A stretch of 64,000 nt of DNA from Cryptomeria japonica (taxonomy: Eukaryota > Streptophyta > Pinopsida > Cupressales > Cupressaceae), in contig NC_081413.1 in assembly GCF_030272615.1 (NCBI RefSeq), positions 102,260,239 through 102,324,238 on the forward strand, read 5' to 3'. This document shows positions 22,501 through 33,555 of the stretch, one piece after another. The position numbers were made by a program, and so were the translations under genes. Numbering within the stretch: the stretch's first letter is position 1; each line of letters opens with the position of its first letter. The notes under the pieces were generated by a model. The model ran no database searches and was not told where the DNA came from. It was given only the letters and a program-made list of their open reading frames with translations.

Positions 22501-23640
22501 CCCTTCAACCTCTACTTGTGTATCATCACCTATGTAAATGTGAGGTACCTTAGATGGCTCCAATGAAAAAAACTGCTCCTTTGTAGAACCCATGTGATAT
22601 GAGGCACCCGAGTCAAGTATCCATTGTTGTGAAGAACCTATTGTAGCCACAAATGCTTGCCCTTTTCCCTTAGAATGTGAGGAAGAGGAAGGAGATGAAT
22701 CCTTTTTTGTGTAGGCAGATGGCAAGTTGATGTTGTTTTTCTTAAGAAGATTAGTTAACTCATCAACTTGCTTTGTGTGGCATCGATGCTCATCATGACC
22801 ATACTTCTTGCAATATGCACAAGTTGGTTTATCCTTCTTAGGTGGTGTCCCCTTCTTGGAAGAGGATGAAAAATCGCCTTGTGATGGAGAGGATGATTGT
22901 CCTTTTTCTCGGTGTGGCTTAGACTTGGATTGCTTCTTCTTCTTGTTGGAATCTTTGCCTTAACTTCCTTGATTCCCTTGATTAGCCACCAAAGCCTTGG
23001 ACTTTGAAGACTTGAGAAGTCCCATGTTCAACAACTTAGATTTTTCCAATATCAACATTTCTGTGAAAGCATCAAATGAAGGCATAACATAGGAACTCCT
23101 CATTGTCAAACAATGAGTTTGGAAGCTAGACACAAATGCTGCATATTCTGGTGCAAGCTTGTCCAACAAGTTGAATATCAACTGAGCATCCTTTTTGTCA
23201 ATTCCACAATCCTTAAGCTTTGCTCTTAGCTCATTTGCTTTGGTGACATAATCTTGGATTGTATCAAAACTCTTGGGATCCAAGTTGGTGAGCTCATTGT
23301 CAATTTTGTAACCTCTGATTTCATCAATTTGACCATACAATTTCTAAAACATATCCCAAGCCTCTTTGATTGTTGTACACTTCTCAATGTGAAAAATGAG
23401 GTCATCTGATACATACTTGCGCAAAGTTCCAAGAGCCATGCAATTCTTTGTGAGTCATTCTAACTGAGCATTTGGATCAGCCTTAGGATCAGGTGGTGCT
23501 ACTATTGTTCTATCTATGTAATGCATGAGACCCTTTTCCATTAATTTACTCCATACTTTTATTTTCCATGATGCATAATTATGTGGAGTTAAAGGTGGAA
23601 ATTTATGAGGACTCATTGCAATAGAAATGAAAGAGCACAA
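19561..23640 (-). pseudogene. Copia gag-pol, one frame with about 15 nonsense codons
   Basis: From ATG near 23640 the frame reads gag (PLTPHNYASWKIKVWSKLM and on), a CX2CX4HX4C knuckle (CAYCKKYGHDEHRC), protease (WILDSGASYHMG), GAG-pre-integrase (LWHERFGHLN) and integrase (HSDAAGPF, RIDNGREY, NGVAECKNR with the catalytic Glu kept). RT follows (KARLVAKGFSQ, FYVDDLIITG), then RNase H (IDSDWADD, SSEAEY). There is no frameshift over 4 kb, but about 15 in-frame stops lie near 23452, 23344, 22962, 21746, 21624, 20997, 20955, 20699, 20540, 20379, 20073, 19933, 19894, 19806 and 19589. Eight are TAG, six TGA and one TAA. All domains are otherwise well kept. It cannot make a full polyprotein. Confidence 0.93.
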
Positions 23641-24245
23641 AGAGAGGCACAGTCACACAAGGCACCCCCCCAAATTCACTCAATCAAAGAACCCCCCCAA
23701 AAGTGATGATTTGGCACTTTATACTTAGTGCGTATACAATGGGCCACTTGCAAAAAATGGCAAAGTGGACTTCTGATTACAATTTTACAACTGTCTTAAT
23801 AAGGCCAAAAGAGACTCAAACTGATAATGCAAGAGATCTAAACTAAGATCCAAGCACTTTACAAGTACCTAATAGGCCAAATAAGACCAATATATGAAAG
23901 TACAATTTCCACTCAAAATCTCTGAAATCTGATCATAGATTATGAAAGTAGACGAAAAAACATGCACTTTCAAAAAAAATGGCACCTGAAAAGGAGATCG
24001 TATGAGCTCAAACGAGGCCTCTGAAGTTGTAGAATTGAGGATTGGACAGGTACAGCTGAGGGAATCCGAAAATTCCGAAAAACCAAAATAGATCGACTTT
24101 ATAGTCGAAATTTATGAAAACGGCCTCCCGAATTCAACGGTGATGTCCAAATCGCTGTACGACGCCCCCAAAAAATGAAGATCCCCAAATCCGAAAATTG
24201 AAGCCTCCAAATTGTCTCCAAAAAACTAATCAATGAAGCCCTATA

Positions 24246-24258
24246 GGCTCTGATACCA
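24246..24258 (-). promoter_or_regulatory. Primer binding site, initiator tRNA-Met
   Basis: TGGTATCAGAGCC on the minus strand, directly after the 5' LTR. This is the usual plant copia primer site. Confidence 0.93.
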
Positions 24259-24708
24259 TGTAGGATTTTGCCAAGATCAAGGGCACAATGAAAAGCATAA
24301 AAGAGAGACAATAGAATGACAAGAACAAACTGTATTCTCATCAATATGCAAATGATCAACTGGATTAACCAATACAATGAATATAGGCCTGCTTATATAG
24401 GCAAGGCCATATGGATGTACGAGCACACAATTATGACATGTGGCTCAATGAGAAACAAGGGTAGGTAAGAAATACTAGGGGTAGGTAGGAGAAATAATAT
24501 AATATTCCACAAGAGGTGGATGACCCACCGAATGTGGAGTGTAACAGCAAAATAAGACCACAAAGGGTGGAATTTCTCCTACAAGCTCTATCTCTATGTG
24601 CACACTTCCCTAAGTGTCTCAAATCCAAACTACGAAGAGATGCATTATCCTAAGTTAACTTAAGTAAAGTGTAATAATATCCAAAATCAATATTTATTTA
24701 CACCAACA
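24259..24708 (-). repeat. 5' LTR of the nested copia (450 bp)
   Basis: Same ends as the 3' LTR; TATATAAGCAGG on the minus strand near 24390 is the likely TATA box. Confidence 0.93.
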
Positions 24709-24713
24709 CATAT

Positions 24714-25308
24714 CATGCATAAGAGAACTACCCCACAACTTGATGAAGATCATTTCATGAGTACTATAGAAGAGTTTTGTTCAAGTCTTCTTGACGATCC
24801 TCTCAAATCTGAAGTTGGTGAACAACATGTTGAGGTAAGCAATGCAGTCATGTTTTCATCTGAATCACATGAAGAAGATCATTCTGTTCAGCATGAGGTT
24901 GTTACGGTTGAAAAACCAGTTGTTCAAGTTGTAGCTAGTAAGAAGGTTTCAGTCTTTGTACGATCAAGAGGATGTCCAATCAAACATCTTGCTTGGTTGG
25001 AGGCTAATGGAAAGCCAGAGGTCCCACTTGTACATGAGCTACAGGATATACTTGAGAAAGAAGCCAAAAAAGTATATTCAACTAAGCAAGAGCAGTCTGG
25101 TTTCAAAACTCCACCTAGGGGCAGCAGCACATATGATTCACCCCAAGAGGAAGGTGGATTTGTTCATCTCCTCCAAGGAGTGTTGCATCAAGTCCTGGTA
25201 CACTTGTTTGTACTCAATCTATACAAAGTTGCTTATGATCATGCAAGGCATTGCAAGCTGCTGAAAAAAGGCAGCTATTTTGGAAAGCCCGTGAATGGTT
25301 TCATTTAG
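24714..25308 (+). pseudogene. Gag-like ORF, 3' part
   Basis: This is the continuation of the ORF from 17747-18846 after the copia insertion, in the same frame once the insert and one target copy are removed. It gives about 197 residues: an acidic region (EDHFMSTIEEFCSSLLDD), then a more basic part (VFVRSRGCPIKHLAWLEANG), ending at TAG 25306. No known domain was recognised, and no zinc knuckle. Only this and the capsid-like part are encoded by the element. Confidence 0.75.
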
Positions 25309-25429
25309 GAAGGTTTCAATTGTCAGTTAGTTTAGGTTAAGTTAGTTTTCTTTTCGATAAGTGTAGTTGCACAAGTCTGTGTCTTTCTTTTTAGTAAGTT
25401 GTTTTGCGTCTTAGTCATTTTTGTCACCT

Positions 25430-25516
25430 GACTCTATAGCCCAATGGATACAGGCACTCGGAGTTCTGGATTCTACAAGCTTCAAGTGGTGTAGCTTGTT
25501 CCCCAGTCAGAGTCAG
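25430..25516 (+). other. Degenerate tRNA-Arg-like sequence next to the 3' LTR
   Basis: GACTCTATAGCCCAATGGAT at the start matches the acceptor and D-arm of plant tRNA-Arg, with D-stem GCC...GGC. The end CCCCAGTCAGAGTC would pair as the acceptor (GACTCT with AGAGTC). The middle does not fold as a normal anticodon and T arm; it has a 7-bp hairpin, ACAAGCT with AGCTTGT. It ends one base before the LTR at 25518, where a polypurine tract would be expected and is not seen. It may be a tRNA-derived relic; not a working tRNA gene. Confidence 0.4.
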
Positions 25517-25689
25517 CTGTTGTCCTCGATTTTAGCATGGCTAAAATCGAGAGGCAACCCTATGAAACTAGTCCATTTCGTACCTTATGGTCTCTGAGAG
25601 AGCTTAATCGATTTGGTCGGTTAATTCGTTTCGTTCTTTGCTTTTCATTTTGATTGTTTTCCTTGTTTCTTAAGATTGAAGTTTTTCCC

Positions 25690-26515
25690 TAAAGTCCGAA
25701 CTGCAGGATTCTCTTGGCCAAATACATTTCGGACTTTAAACACCGATGAGTATTTGCAGGCTTCTTTGCCTGTAGTTCGGACTTTAAAGTCCGAACTGTA
25801 GGAGGTCTTTGCCTGCAGCTCGGACTTTAAAGTCTGAACTGCATGATGTCTTTGCCTGCAGTTCAGACTTTAAAGTCTGAACTGCAATTTGTTTTAGCCT
25901 GCAGTTCGGGTTTTAAAGTCCGAACTGCAGTTTGTTTTAGCCTGCAATTCGGACTTTAAAACCTGAACTACATGTGGTTTGACCTCACTTGCATGTCGGA
26001 CTTAAAAGTTCGATGTGCAATGTTTTGGTTTTTTCCCTGCAGATCGGACTTTAAAGTCCAATCTGCAGGCAGTTCTTTTCCTGCAGAGAGAACTTTAAAG
26101 TCCGACCTACAGGGACTTTTCCCTTGCACATTGGACTTTAAAGTCCAATGTGCAGTTTAGCAAGAAGGAAGTTGCATGTCGGACTTTAAAGTCCGACTTG
26201 CAAAGAGTCTTTTCCTGCATGATTATTTTTGTTTCAATTCGCCAAGGTCCATGTGTAGGTCGGGGAATTTTTCTCGACCTGCAAGTTAAGGTTTGCCCTT
26301 CTCGCATATCGGACTTTAAAGTCCGATATGCAATCTTTGATTAAAGTCTGATGTGCGAATTTTGAGTTTCCTTCCCAAGTTGCAGATCGGACTTTAAAGC
26401 CCGACATGCAGTTTCTTGTCAAGTTTTTCTCTTGCAGATCGGACTTTAAAGTCCGACCTGCATATGATGTTGTTTGAACATGCAGTTCAAACTTTAAAGT
26501 CCGACCTGCAAGTTT
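25690..26515 (+). repeat. Palindrome array in the 3' LTR
   Basis: This is the counterpart of 15511-16345, with about 17 units at the same spacing. Units differ from the 5' copy in number: one half-unit lost, one GGGGAATTTTTCCC unit lost, a TTTGATTAAAGTC stretch at 26337 where a unit is collapsed, and an extra unit near 26485-26512. Copy number therefore changed after insertion or during replication. Confidence 0.9.
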
Positions 26516-26564
26516 TTCCCATTTTGTCTCCTAAGTCATTACTAACTCATTTTTCTTGTTCTGA

Positions 26565-26774
26565 TTGATGAAATTTGGTCGTTCGATGGTGATCATTTTC
26601 AAAACACTAATGATCCATGTTGAAATGTCCGAGCCCTCTCCCAGCAAATCGACAAAGAAAAGAAGATGCGCTGATGAGATTGTTGATATGGCGCTAGACA
26701 AAGCTAAAATGCAAATTGCTTTAGCTTGGTTTGAAGAATTTCAGAAATCCAATGAGGAGGAGAAAGATGAATAA
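26565..26774 (+). other. Small ORF inside the LTR U3 (69 codons)
   Basis: From ATG 26565 to TAA 26774, between the palindromes and the TATA box. The C-terminal 45 residues alternate basic (STKKRRCADEI) and acidic (KSNEEEKDE) parts. The same block exists in the 5' LTR (16440-16613) with conservative changes but without the upstream ATG frame. It reads like a captured exon end, but I do not recognise the parent and translation is unproven. Confidence 0.35.
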
Positions 26775-27781
26775 AGTGTCCTCTTTTTGACACTTTCTTT
26801 TCATGTAGTTGCATTGTTAGATGCTGCAAGTTTTCTCGCAGCTGCATATTTTCTTTCTGCTGAAGTTGTAGTCAAGTGGGACTGTGTAGTTGAATTAGTC
26901 AATTGTGCCCACATTTTTCTCAACTTCTTTTCCTATATAAGGAGGACCCTCATTTGTAAATAAGGATCTTTTTGGCAATGCAACAAAATTCTGTCAGTTT
27001 GTATGTGCACTCTAAGACTTTGAGTTTAGATGTAAACCAGATTGTTTTCAATAAAAGAGGCAAGTTGTGTTGAGACTTTGTGCCAATTCAAGTTGTTATG
27101 TGATGGCATTTTCTAGAGTTGATTGTGAGTTTTGTTCTATTGTGAAAGAGGGATTTAATTTCAATCTTGTAGACTTTGAGTTGCTAATTGTATTTAGAGT
27201 TATATGTTTGGTTTTTCAGATTTGGTCTTGTAGACTTTGAGCTGCTTATCATATCTGAAACTAGTGTGGAAAGCTAAAGTGGGAAGATAGCTTGTAGACT
27301 TTATGTTGCTTCTATTTTTAAGACTTGTGCATGTGAGTTGAAGTGCATCATGTAGTTAGACTTTGAGCTGCTACATATTGTGCTTAGTTAGCAGAAAATC
27401 ATCTAAAAAGGTTGATAGGAGAATAGATAGTTGAAGACTTTGAGCTTTCTTTCTGTTTTCTCGTCCCGGGGAAGTGACGGAGGTCTTTGTGCCTTCATGG
27501 AAACTTTGCTTCCCTTTATGTTCCAAAAATCCTACAAAGAAGTCTCGTTTCTATATTTGTTGTTATTTATTCCCAATTGCTATTACTTTTCTGAGAAGAG
27601 AAAAGAGTATAGTTTTTCTTGAAAGAGGAAGAAAGATTGTTGTCCCACCCATATTAGATTAGTTTAGTTTTTAAATAGGGGGAGCCTTCCCTTAATTAGT
27701 AGAGTTTTACTCACACACTGTGGTTGAAGCCACAATTTTGTATATTTCCCTAAGTGTACAAAATTTTCAACCAACACAATG

Positions 27782-29810
27782 TTAGTGTGAGGCTTGTATG
27801 TTTGCCACATAACTCAGCTAGATCTTATTTGATAATAAATTTGACAAGTCATTAAATTGACCAACGACTATTTTGAGAGACATCATCACATCAACAAAAT
27901 GAAAACCATCATGAAATTATAATATTAATTTGGAAGTTCTAGGATAAATATGTAGTGCCACATAATGAGATAATTGTTGGAACTATAGTGTTATAAAATA
28001 ATGAGTAGAATGGAAAATATGCCTCTATGGTATGAATACACTTCTATAGTAAGAGTGTGATGATTGGAAGCTTATTTAGAAACCTGCAAAATAAAAGAAA
28101 CATAAAAGAAAATACGTTGAGGGGATGCAAGATTGCTCTTGCAACTTGGATGCTCCTACATTAAACACATTGGATAACTAAAATGTAAAAGTGAATCCCT
28201 CGCTTTGGGATGGCTAAAGGAAAACCAAAAAGGTTCCCCTTAGTCATAAATATCCATGTTGAGTCTTCAATCAACCTTCCTTCCACAGTTGACCAAATAT
28301 TCTCCATATTTCTTATTTATTATTTGTTTCCCAGCTTTGTTGTCCAATATATCTCCAATTTATTCCATCCTTTATTGTTGTATCTACTTTCTCCATCCCA
28401 TCTATCTCATGCCTTCTTCTAACTATGCCTCATGGTAACCATACAAGTATGCAATGCTAAGTATTAGTGATATACCTAAACCTTCTAGCAATTTAACTTC
28501 ATATGCATTTCCTATTTATTAAACTTCTTAATGATCTTGCAAGGATCAAACTCCATCATCTTCAATTTATTGTGTCTCATAGAAATTTTTCCTTCCTCAA
28601 ATATACCACCATTTCATCTCCTCTAGCTTATGCCTTCTTATGTCATCCTTCTCCTTAATACTCAAATTAATCTTTTTGTAACCATTTCCTAACATCTTCA
28701 TTGAATACCATCAATGGGGTTGTACTCTAATGGCAAGACCATAAGGTTCTCAAGTTGGAGATCCATGTTTGAATTCCCAAGGTGACATCTAGTGTTGGAA
28801 TTCCAAGTGGTGACTCTTAGATTTCCATTGTGGCTAGTTGATATGGGTCAAGTGGCTTCTACATTGATATGAGTAAAGTGGCTTCTAAGTTATATTAAGT
28901 GGTTGGTTCATTGATTATGTTGATTGGGGAGGTCCCCCTTGTGACCTCCCCTAGGCTCAAGCCAAATTAAAAATTTCAATCTTCACAACTTTGGTTGCAA
29001 TTTACAAAGAAAAAAAATCCTCATGTAATATACCTTCATGTGATCTACATTTTTTTAGCCTATACATCCCTCTTCTTTTCATTCCTAATATCTCTAACCT
29101 TGGCACATTTTGTTGACTACTGCCATGTACTATCATTTTTTTTACTACTACTATGTACTAATATCTCTAAGCGTTGGCACTTTTTTTTTTAACGAAGACT
29201 ATGTACTATCTCCAAAAATTACTAAATTATTGTAAGCAAACTCAACATGTGCAAGTGTCATATCCCTATTCCTATTATTTTCTACTTAAAATCTTAACAA
29301 CTTATCTAGACTTCTACTCACCACTTTTGGTTGTTAATCTATTTGTTGGTAATATGTTAAATTGAACTTCAATTTTATCTTCTTGTTCCACAATCTTCTC
29401 CAAAATTAACCAACATTTTTTGTATCTTTGTCAAATACCATCCTTCTTAGTAATCCATGCAATCTTGTCATTATAAAAAATATTGAATCATGAGCATTCT
29501 ACATTCTTGACAATCCTAATACAAATTCCTACTAATCCTCCCAAGGTCTCTCTAGAATCATTCTATGAAATGTTCCATCTTAAAAATCTATTATCTATCA
29601 AAAATATTGAATCGTCGACATACTACATTCTTGGCAATCCTAATACAAAATTCATACTAATATTCTCCCAAGGTCTCTCTATAATTTGTAACAATTATTA
29701 CAATCCAACATTTTCTTCTAACAATGCTAACATTGGTTGCTATAAAACCACGTCCAATAGATCAATGCTTTTGCATGCTTCTATTATCCTTTTAAATCTA
29801 TTAGTGCATG
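27782..29810. other. Unassigned AT-rich sequence with small repeats
   Basis: No credible gene. It holds a SINE-like stretch (28711-28980) and a direct repeat of about 85 bp: 29482-29562 and 29602-29688 share the TATTGAATC, TACATTCTTG, CAATCCTAATACAAA and CCCAAGGTCTCTCTA blocks. Poly-T and poly-A runs occur near 29170. Confidence 0.5.
28711..28980 (+). mobile_element. Possible tRNA-derived SINE
   Basis: GGGGTTGTACTCTAATGGCA resembles an A box and GTTTGAATTCC, about 55 bp later, a B box of an RNA polymerase III promoter. The following 200 bp contain AAGTGGCTTCTA repeats and the hairpin GGGAGGTC...GACCTCCC. No clear target duplication or 3' tail was found. Confidence 0.35.
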
Positions 29811-29815
29811 GAAGG

Positions 29816-32386
29816 TGTTGTGACGTTTTCACGCATCGCTCCATTGCATATGGGACCCCACTTTTTTTTTCTTTCTAGGATAGTTTTTAGAGTCGTTTAG
29901 CTATTAGCTTTGTATTTGGAAGAAGTGCAAAATTAAAACATCAAAATTTGGCTAAGGCATAAAAAATGATCTAGACTTCGAGTGTGCTTTCGCACCCTCC
30001 TTCAATTATTTTCGCACCCTCCTTCCATTGCTTCCGGCACCCCTTTCCACTTTTCATCGGCACCCCCTTCCATTGATACCAGCACCCCCTTCCATTGCCA
30101 CCGACACCCCCCCTTGTCATTGACTGCGATGAAGTAGGAAGGAAAATAAGAAATTTGATCAAGTCAAGATCGATTATAGAATGAAAGATGGCAATGTTTT
30201 ACGATGCGAGATAAAGAGTCACAATGTATGCAAAGCATTCAATGACGCTGAACTTGCACGATGAAGTCTTATGCTATGATCAATGCAAGTGTGATGAAAG
30301 ACAAAAATAATGATTGACGGGGATTAAAGAAAAGTGGTCGCACAACTGCAAATATTTAAAATCGATTCCTTATGATATTATAAAGTGTGAGGTGAGTTAT
30401 TCAATTCTAGGAAGCTAGCTTTATTATAATCTAAGCTTTACGAATTCTAAGCTGGCGATTAAGTTATTGGAGTGCAAAACTTGATATTATCTCACCTAAG
30501 ATCGATCAAGCAATATTTAATGAATTGGGCGAGTTGCATTCGACAAATACAAGGGATGGCATTCAATGATGGCTAGAGTTGCTTAAAAAAAAAATTGAAG
30601 CCTTGCATAAAGGCATCATTGGATCTAAGCCTTCGACTTTATGAATTGATTGCAAACCTGAAATGCAAAGTTCCGACTTGGATATCAACAATAAATTTGC
30701 ATTCAATAGGGGATCGTTGAACAACAAGATGCATTTAAAACAATGGAAGTCGATTGATTTGATTAATGCAATTGATGTAATTGGGTAATTACATTAAATG
30801 ACTTGAATACATAGTTCGAAGCCCTTCTAATAAGCATCAAAGGCAATTATCTAATGCACATTGCAGGCATTCACAAGTGCGCTCTAATACATTTAATGAG
30901 GCAGCGATCAAGCACCCTTTACATAGCAACAAGGAGATGCGATTTTTTTTTTGAAAAGGGGTGCCCATATTTACAATCATTAAATGAGAGTGACTAAGAG
31001 GTTCATCATTTTGATGGATTCCATTAAATGAAAATCGCCAAATATTTGTGATGAAGTTTCGATCCCTTTAGGCGATTATAAACTTGAATTGATCATTTCA
31101 TCTAATCAATTCAAAAATCTTATTGCATTTGATAAGAGTTAATCAAAGTTAGAAGGACAAATTGAGCAAAGTCATCATCACATCAAAAGCTTTGAAATGT
31201 TGAGTATCAAGAGATATGCCTCATTCATCTACATTTGTGATGAGTTACAAAAATCAAGCAAGCTGAGGTGGCGCCTAGTCATCACTTATCCAATCACATT
31301 ACTTCATGAGATGACGTCTAGATTCAATGTATCTAGCTCGTCCATCAATGTGGGCACAAAGTTCGATGTACCTACCGTCATCATCTATTGGCTGAATTTT
31401 TTAAAGACGTGTCCAATCAAATGTAATTGTATCATTGGTCAAGTATTAAATGCATTGTAATGGGTTCAAGAAACCCTAATTAGGGTTTATATCTTTTGAT
31501 CTTGGCCATTGATCCCAAAATGATCTGAGCAATCGAATTGTAATGAGAGCACTATATAAGGCTCCACTTCTTCATTTGTAAACAATATTGTTAATAGCAA
31601 ATAGACAGAAAATTGTAGTAGTTCAAGAACAGTTAGCAGTTAGAGTAGAATAGGAAGAGAAGGCAAAAATTGTTGTCAAAGTTGTAAATAAACTTCTTTT
31701 TCATTGAAGTTATGGTGGAATGTGTTGTTTCTTCTACAATTGCATGGTTTCTTGTTGGATCTTCATGTTAGATATTGATAATTAGATGAATGGAAGAACT
31801 TATGTATGATCAATGGTGAAATTCGTATATCCATACTACTAACACCTTGCCGATGGTAAAGTGCCTTGTGTAATCAACTAGAATCATTCAGCTAAAATTT
31901 AACTTCAATTGTCGCTTCTTCATTGATATGCATCAACTTGATGGTGTCTATGTTTGTAGTGATGATTTTAAAATCATAAAGCTATCTTTAGGAGATTGCA
32001 TTAGCCTTGCAGAGATGTTCATTTTATGTCGAAGCAAGAATTAGTTGAATTCCACCCAAGATTGTCCTTTGCTCTTACATTCCTAGAGTTAGAATAGATC
32101 TCTCTCAACCCCTATCCTTTTTTCTTTTTTTTTTTAAATCAAGTGAAATCCCACATTCTAGTATCATTCAAACATTCAAGCATTCAACATAAGTCCACCT
32201 TGTGATCCCAGCAATATCACATCATATACAACTGAGTCTATCCAAGAGCACGTCAAGACTTGACATTCGAGAACCAGTCATCCCACTTGATCACGTAGCT
32301 TAGCATTTGGGAGTCTTTTTCCAATAGATGATAGAATAATAAGTATTTTATTCTATGTTGCATAGTGCGTAAAAACACCATCAACA
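29816..32386 (+). mobile_element. Solo LTR (2571 bp) of the giant-LTR family, TSD GAAGG
   Basis: It begins TGTTGTGACGTTTTCACGCA and ends ...CACCATCAACA. GAAGG occurs immediately before (29811-29815) and after (32387-32391), which proves a single LTR left after recombination. The ends match 40312-45939 and, on the minus strand, the LTRs at 49873-51095 and 54236-58516. It is shorter than those, so internal deletions are likely. TATATAAG at 31553-31560 is the probable TATA box. Confidence 0.92.
29988..30120 (+). repeat. Tandem motif CGGCACCCCCTTCCATTG in U3
   Basis: About six units of 20-27 bp with TTCGCACCCTCCTTC or CGGCACCCCCTTCCATT wording. They lie in the first 300 bp of the solo LTR. Confidence 0.8.
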
Positions 32387-32848
32387 GAAGGACAACTCCA
32401 AAATGAGAGCCATGTAAGTGGCTTGGATATACGAGTATAGGAGTGATGAATTCAAATTTTTAATAGCAAAGGAAGCATAAGAAGTACGTTGAGAGAAGCG
32501 TACTTGCAATGTTAAATTGCTGATTGCTCATCCCATTTGCGCTCTTTGCAATCTGCCCAAAGATACAAGGCAAGCAATGATTAGCTAGCACTACTAAGGA
32601 CTTTTTTCATTACCTTGTGGTTTCTAGAGTAAAATAATGTATGTCATTTGAATGTTCTTATTGCTATCAATTGTCTTGTTCTTGTTTAATTCCAACAAGT
32701 AACTCACATATTTACATGGTGCTATCTATAATTCACATTTTAATTTGCTATCGTTTAAAGTTCAATTGCATTCTTAATAGTTTAATTTTCAAATCTATAT
32801 TTTATATTTGAACTGTTGAGACTGGCGAAGGGACCAATTACTTTGAGG

Positions 32849-33546
32849 CTATGTTACCCGGAAACGCGTTTCCGACTTCAAGGCACCTGTTTCGGAAACC
32901 GTCCCGGTAACTCGGGGATGGCTAGCCGTTTCCAGCGCATACAGCAATAAAATTTAAAATTTAAAATTTTTGAGCAGATATAAGATTCTTGTTGTTGTTG
33001 TTCACATTCTAAGTACCTATGCATAAATCTGAGTATTTCTTCATCCATTTGCTGCACTGAGTATGTTGTTATCTGCTCAATATTAAGGTCAGAATTCTCT
33101 GCAATTATTTCCATGTATGCTGGAAGAGATTTTAATACTGTAACTATCATATATGGATGCCATGAATTATTGTTATCAATCAATGAACAACTACCACTAT
33201 TAAAGTTTGAGTTTCATTTGTAACATGTGCACTCTGATCTTATATCTGAATGTTCATAGCTTAGTCTTAATCATTCAATCTGAGTGAGAACAATTAACTT
33301 ATTTTGCTAATGAATGAAAATCTTTTTTAGAACATTGAAATCAAACATCATCTGCAAATAATTAGAATTAGAATCAAGACTCTAATTTATAAATGTTATT
33401 ATGTTGCTACTTGTTATTATTAAATTTCATTATTCATATATATATATATATAGCCGTCCCCTACCGTCCCCTGTTCCAAGCGAAAAAAAAAATGTCCCGG
33501 AAACCCGTTTCCCCGTCCCCCCATCCTGGAAACTTGGGGTAACATA
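32849..33546. mobile_element. Mutator-like DNA element, 9-bp TSD ACTTTGAGG
   Basis: Ends CTATGTTACCC and GGGTAACATA are inverted. Subterminal GC-rich motifs (GGAAACNCGTTTCC, CCGTCCC) also appear in opposite orientation at both ends. ACTTTGAGG flanks the insert exactly (32840-32848 and 33547-33555). A 9-bp duplication with inverted ends fits Mutator-like elements. No transposase is present, so it is non-autonomous. A (TA)n run lies near 33437-33452. Confidence 0.8.
32878..33183 (-). pseudogene. Open stretch of 101 codons inside the Mutator-like element
   Basis: The minus-strand reading has normal-looking composition in its middle (SLPAYMEIIAENSDLNIEQI, then MDEEILRFMHRYLE) and then runs into the terminal repeat. 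It may be an exon fragment captured by the element (Pack-MULE style). I do not recognise the family. Confidence 0.35.
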
Positions 33547-33555
33547 ACTTTGAGG

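Larger units (their letters stand above)
18847..24708 (-). mobile_element. Ty1/copia retrotransposon, full length, TSD CATAT
   Basis: LTRs 18847-19293 and 24259-24708 start TGTAGGATTTTGCC and end ACACCAACA; they are about 98 percent identical by eye. CATAT flanks both sides (18842-18846, 24709-24713). On the minus strand the order is 5' LTR (right), tRNA-Met primer site, gag-pol, polypurine tract, 3' LTR (left). It sits inside the gag ORF of the element at 15331-27776. Confidence 0.95.
15331..27776 (+). mobile_element. Gag-only LTR retrotransposon with palindrome-array LTRs, TSD CAATG
   Basis: LTRs 15331-17614 and 25518-27776 both run from TGTTGTCCTCGATTTTAGCA-type starts to ...TTTTCAACCAACA. 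The insertion is bounded by a perfect 5-bp duplication, CAATG at 15326-15330 and 27777-27781. The internal part has a primer site, a gag-like ORF and no pol. A minus-strand copia with its own duplication (18847-24713) is nested in the ORF; without it the element is about 6.6 kb. It is non-autonomous, of the type called TR-GAG, and would need polymerase from a Ty3/gypsy partner. Confidence 0.92.
25518..27776 (+). repeat. 3' LTR (2259 bp) of the gag-only element
   Basis: Matches 15331-17614 from TGTTGTCCTCGATTTTAGCA to ...TTTTCAACCAACA. Differences include loss of the first half of the first palindrome near 25690, loss of one of the two GGGGAATTTTTCCC units, and one added palindrome near 26490. 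Confidence 0.92.
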
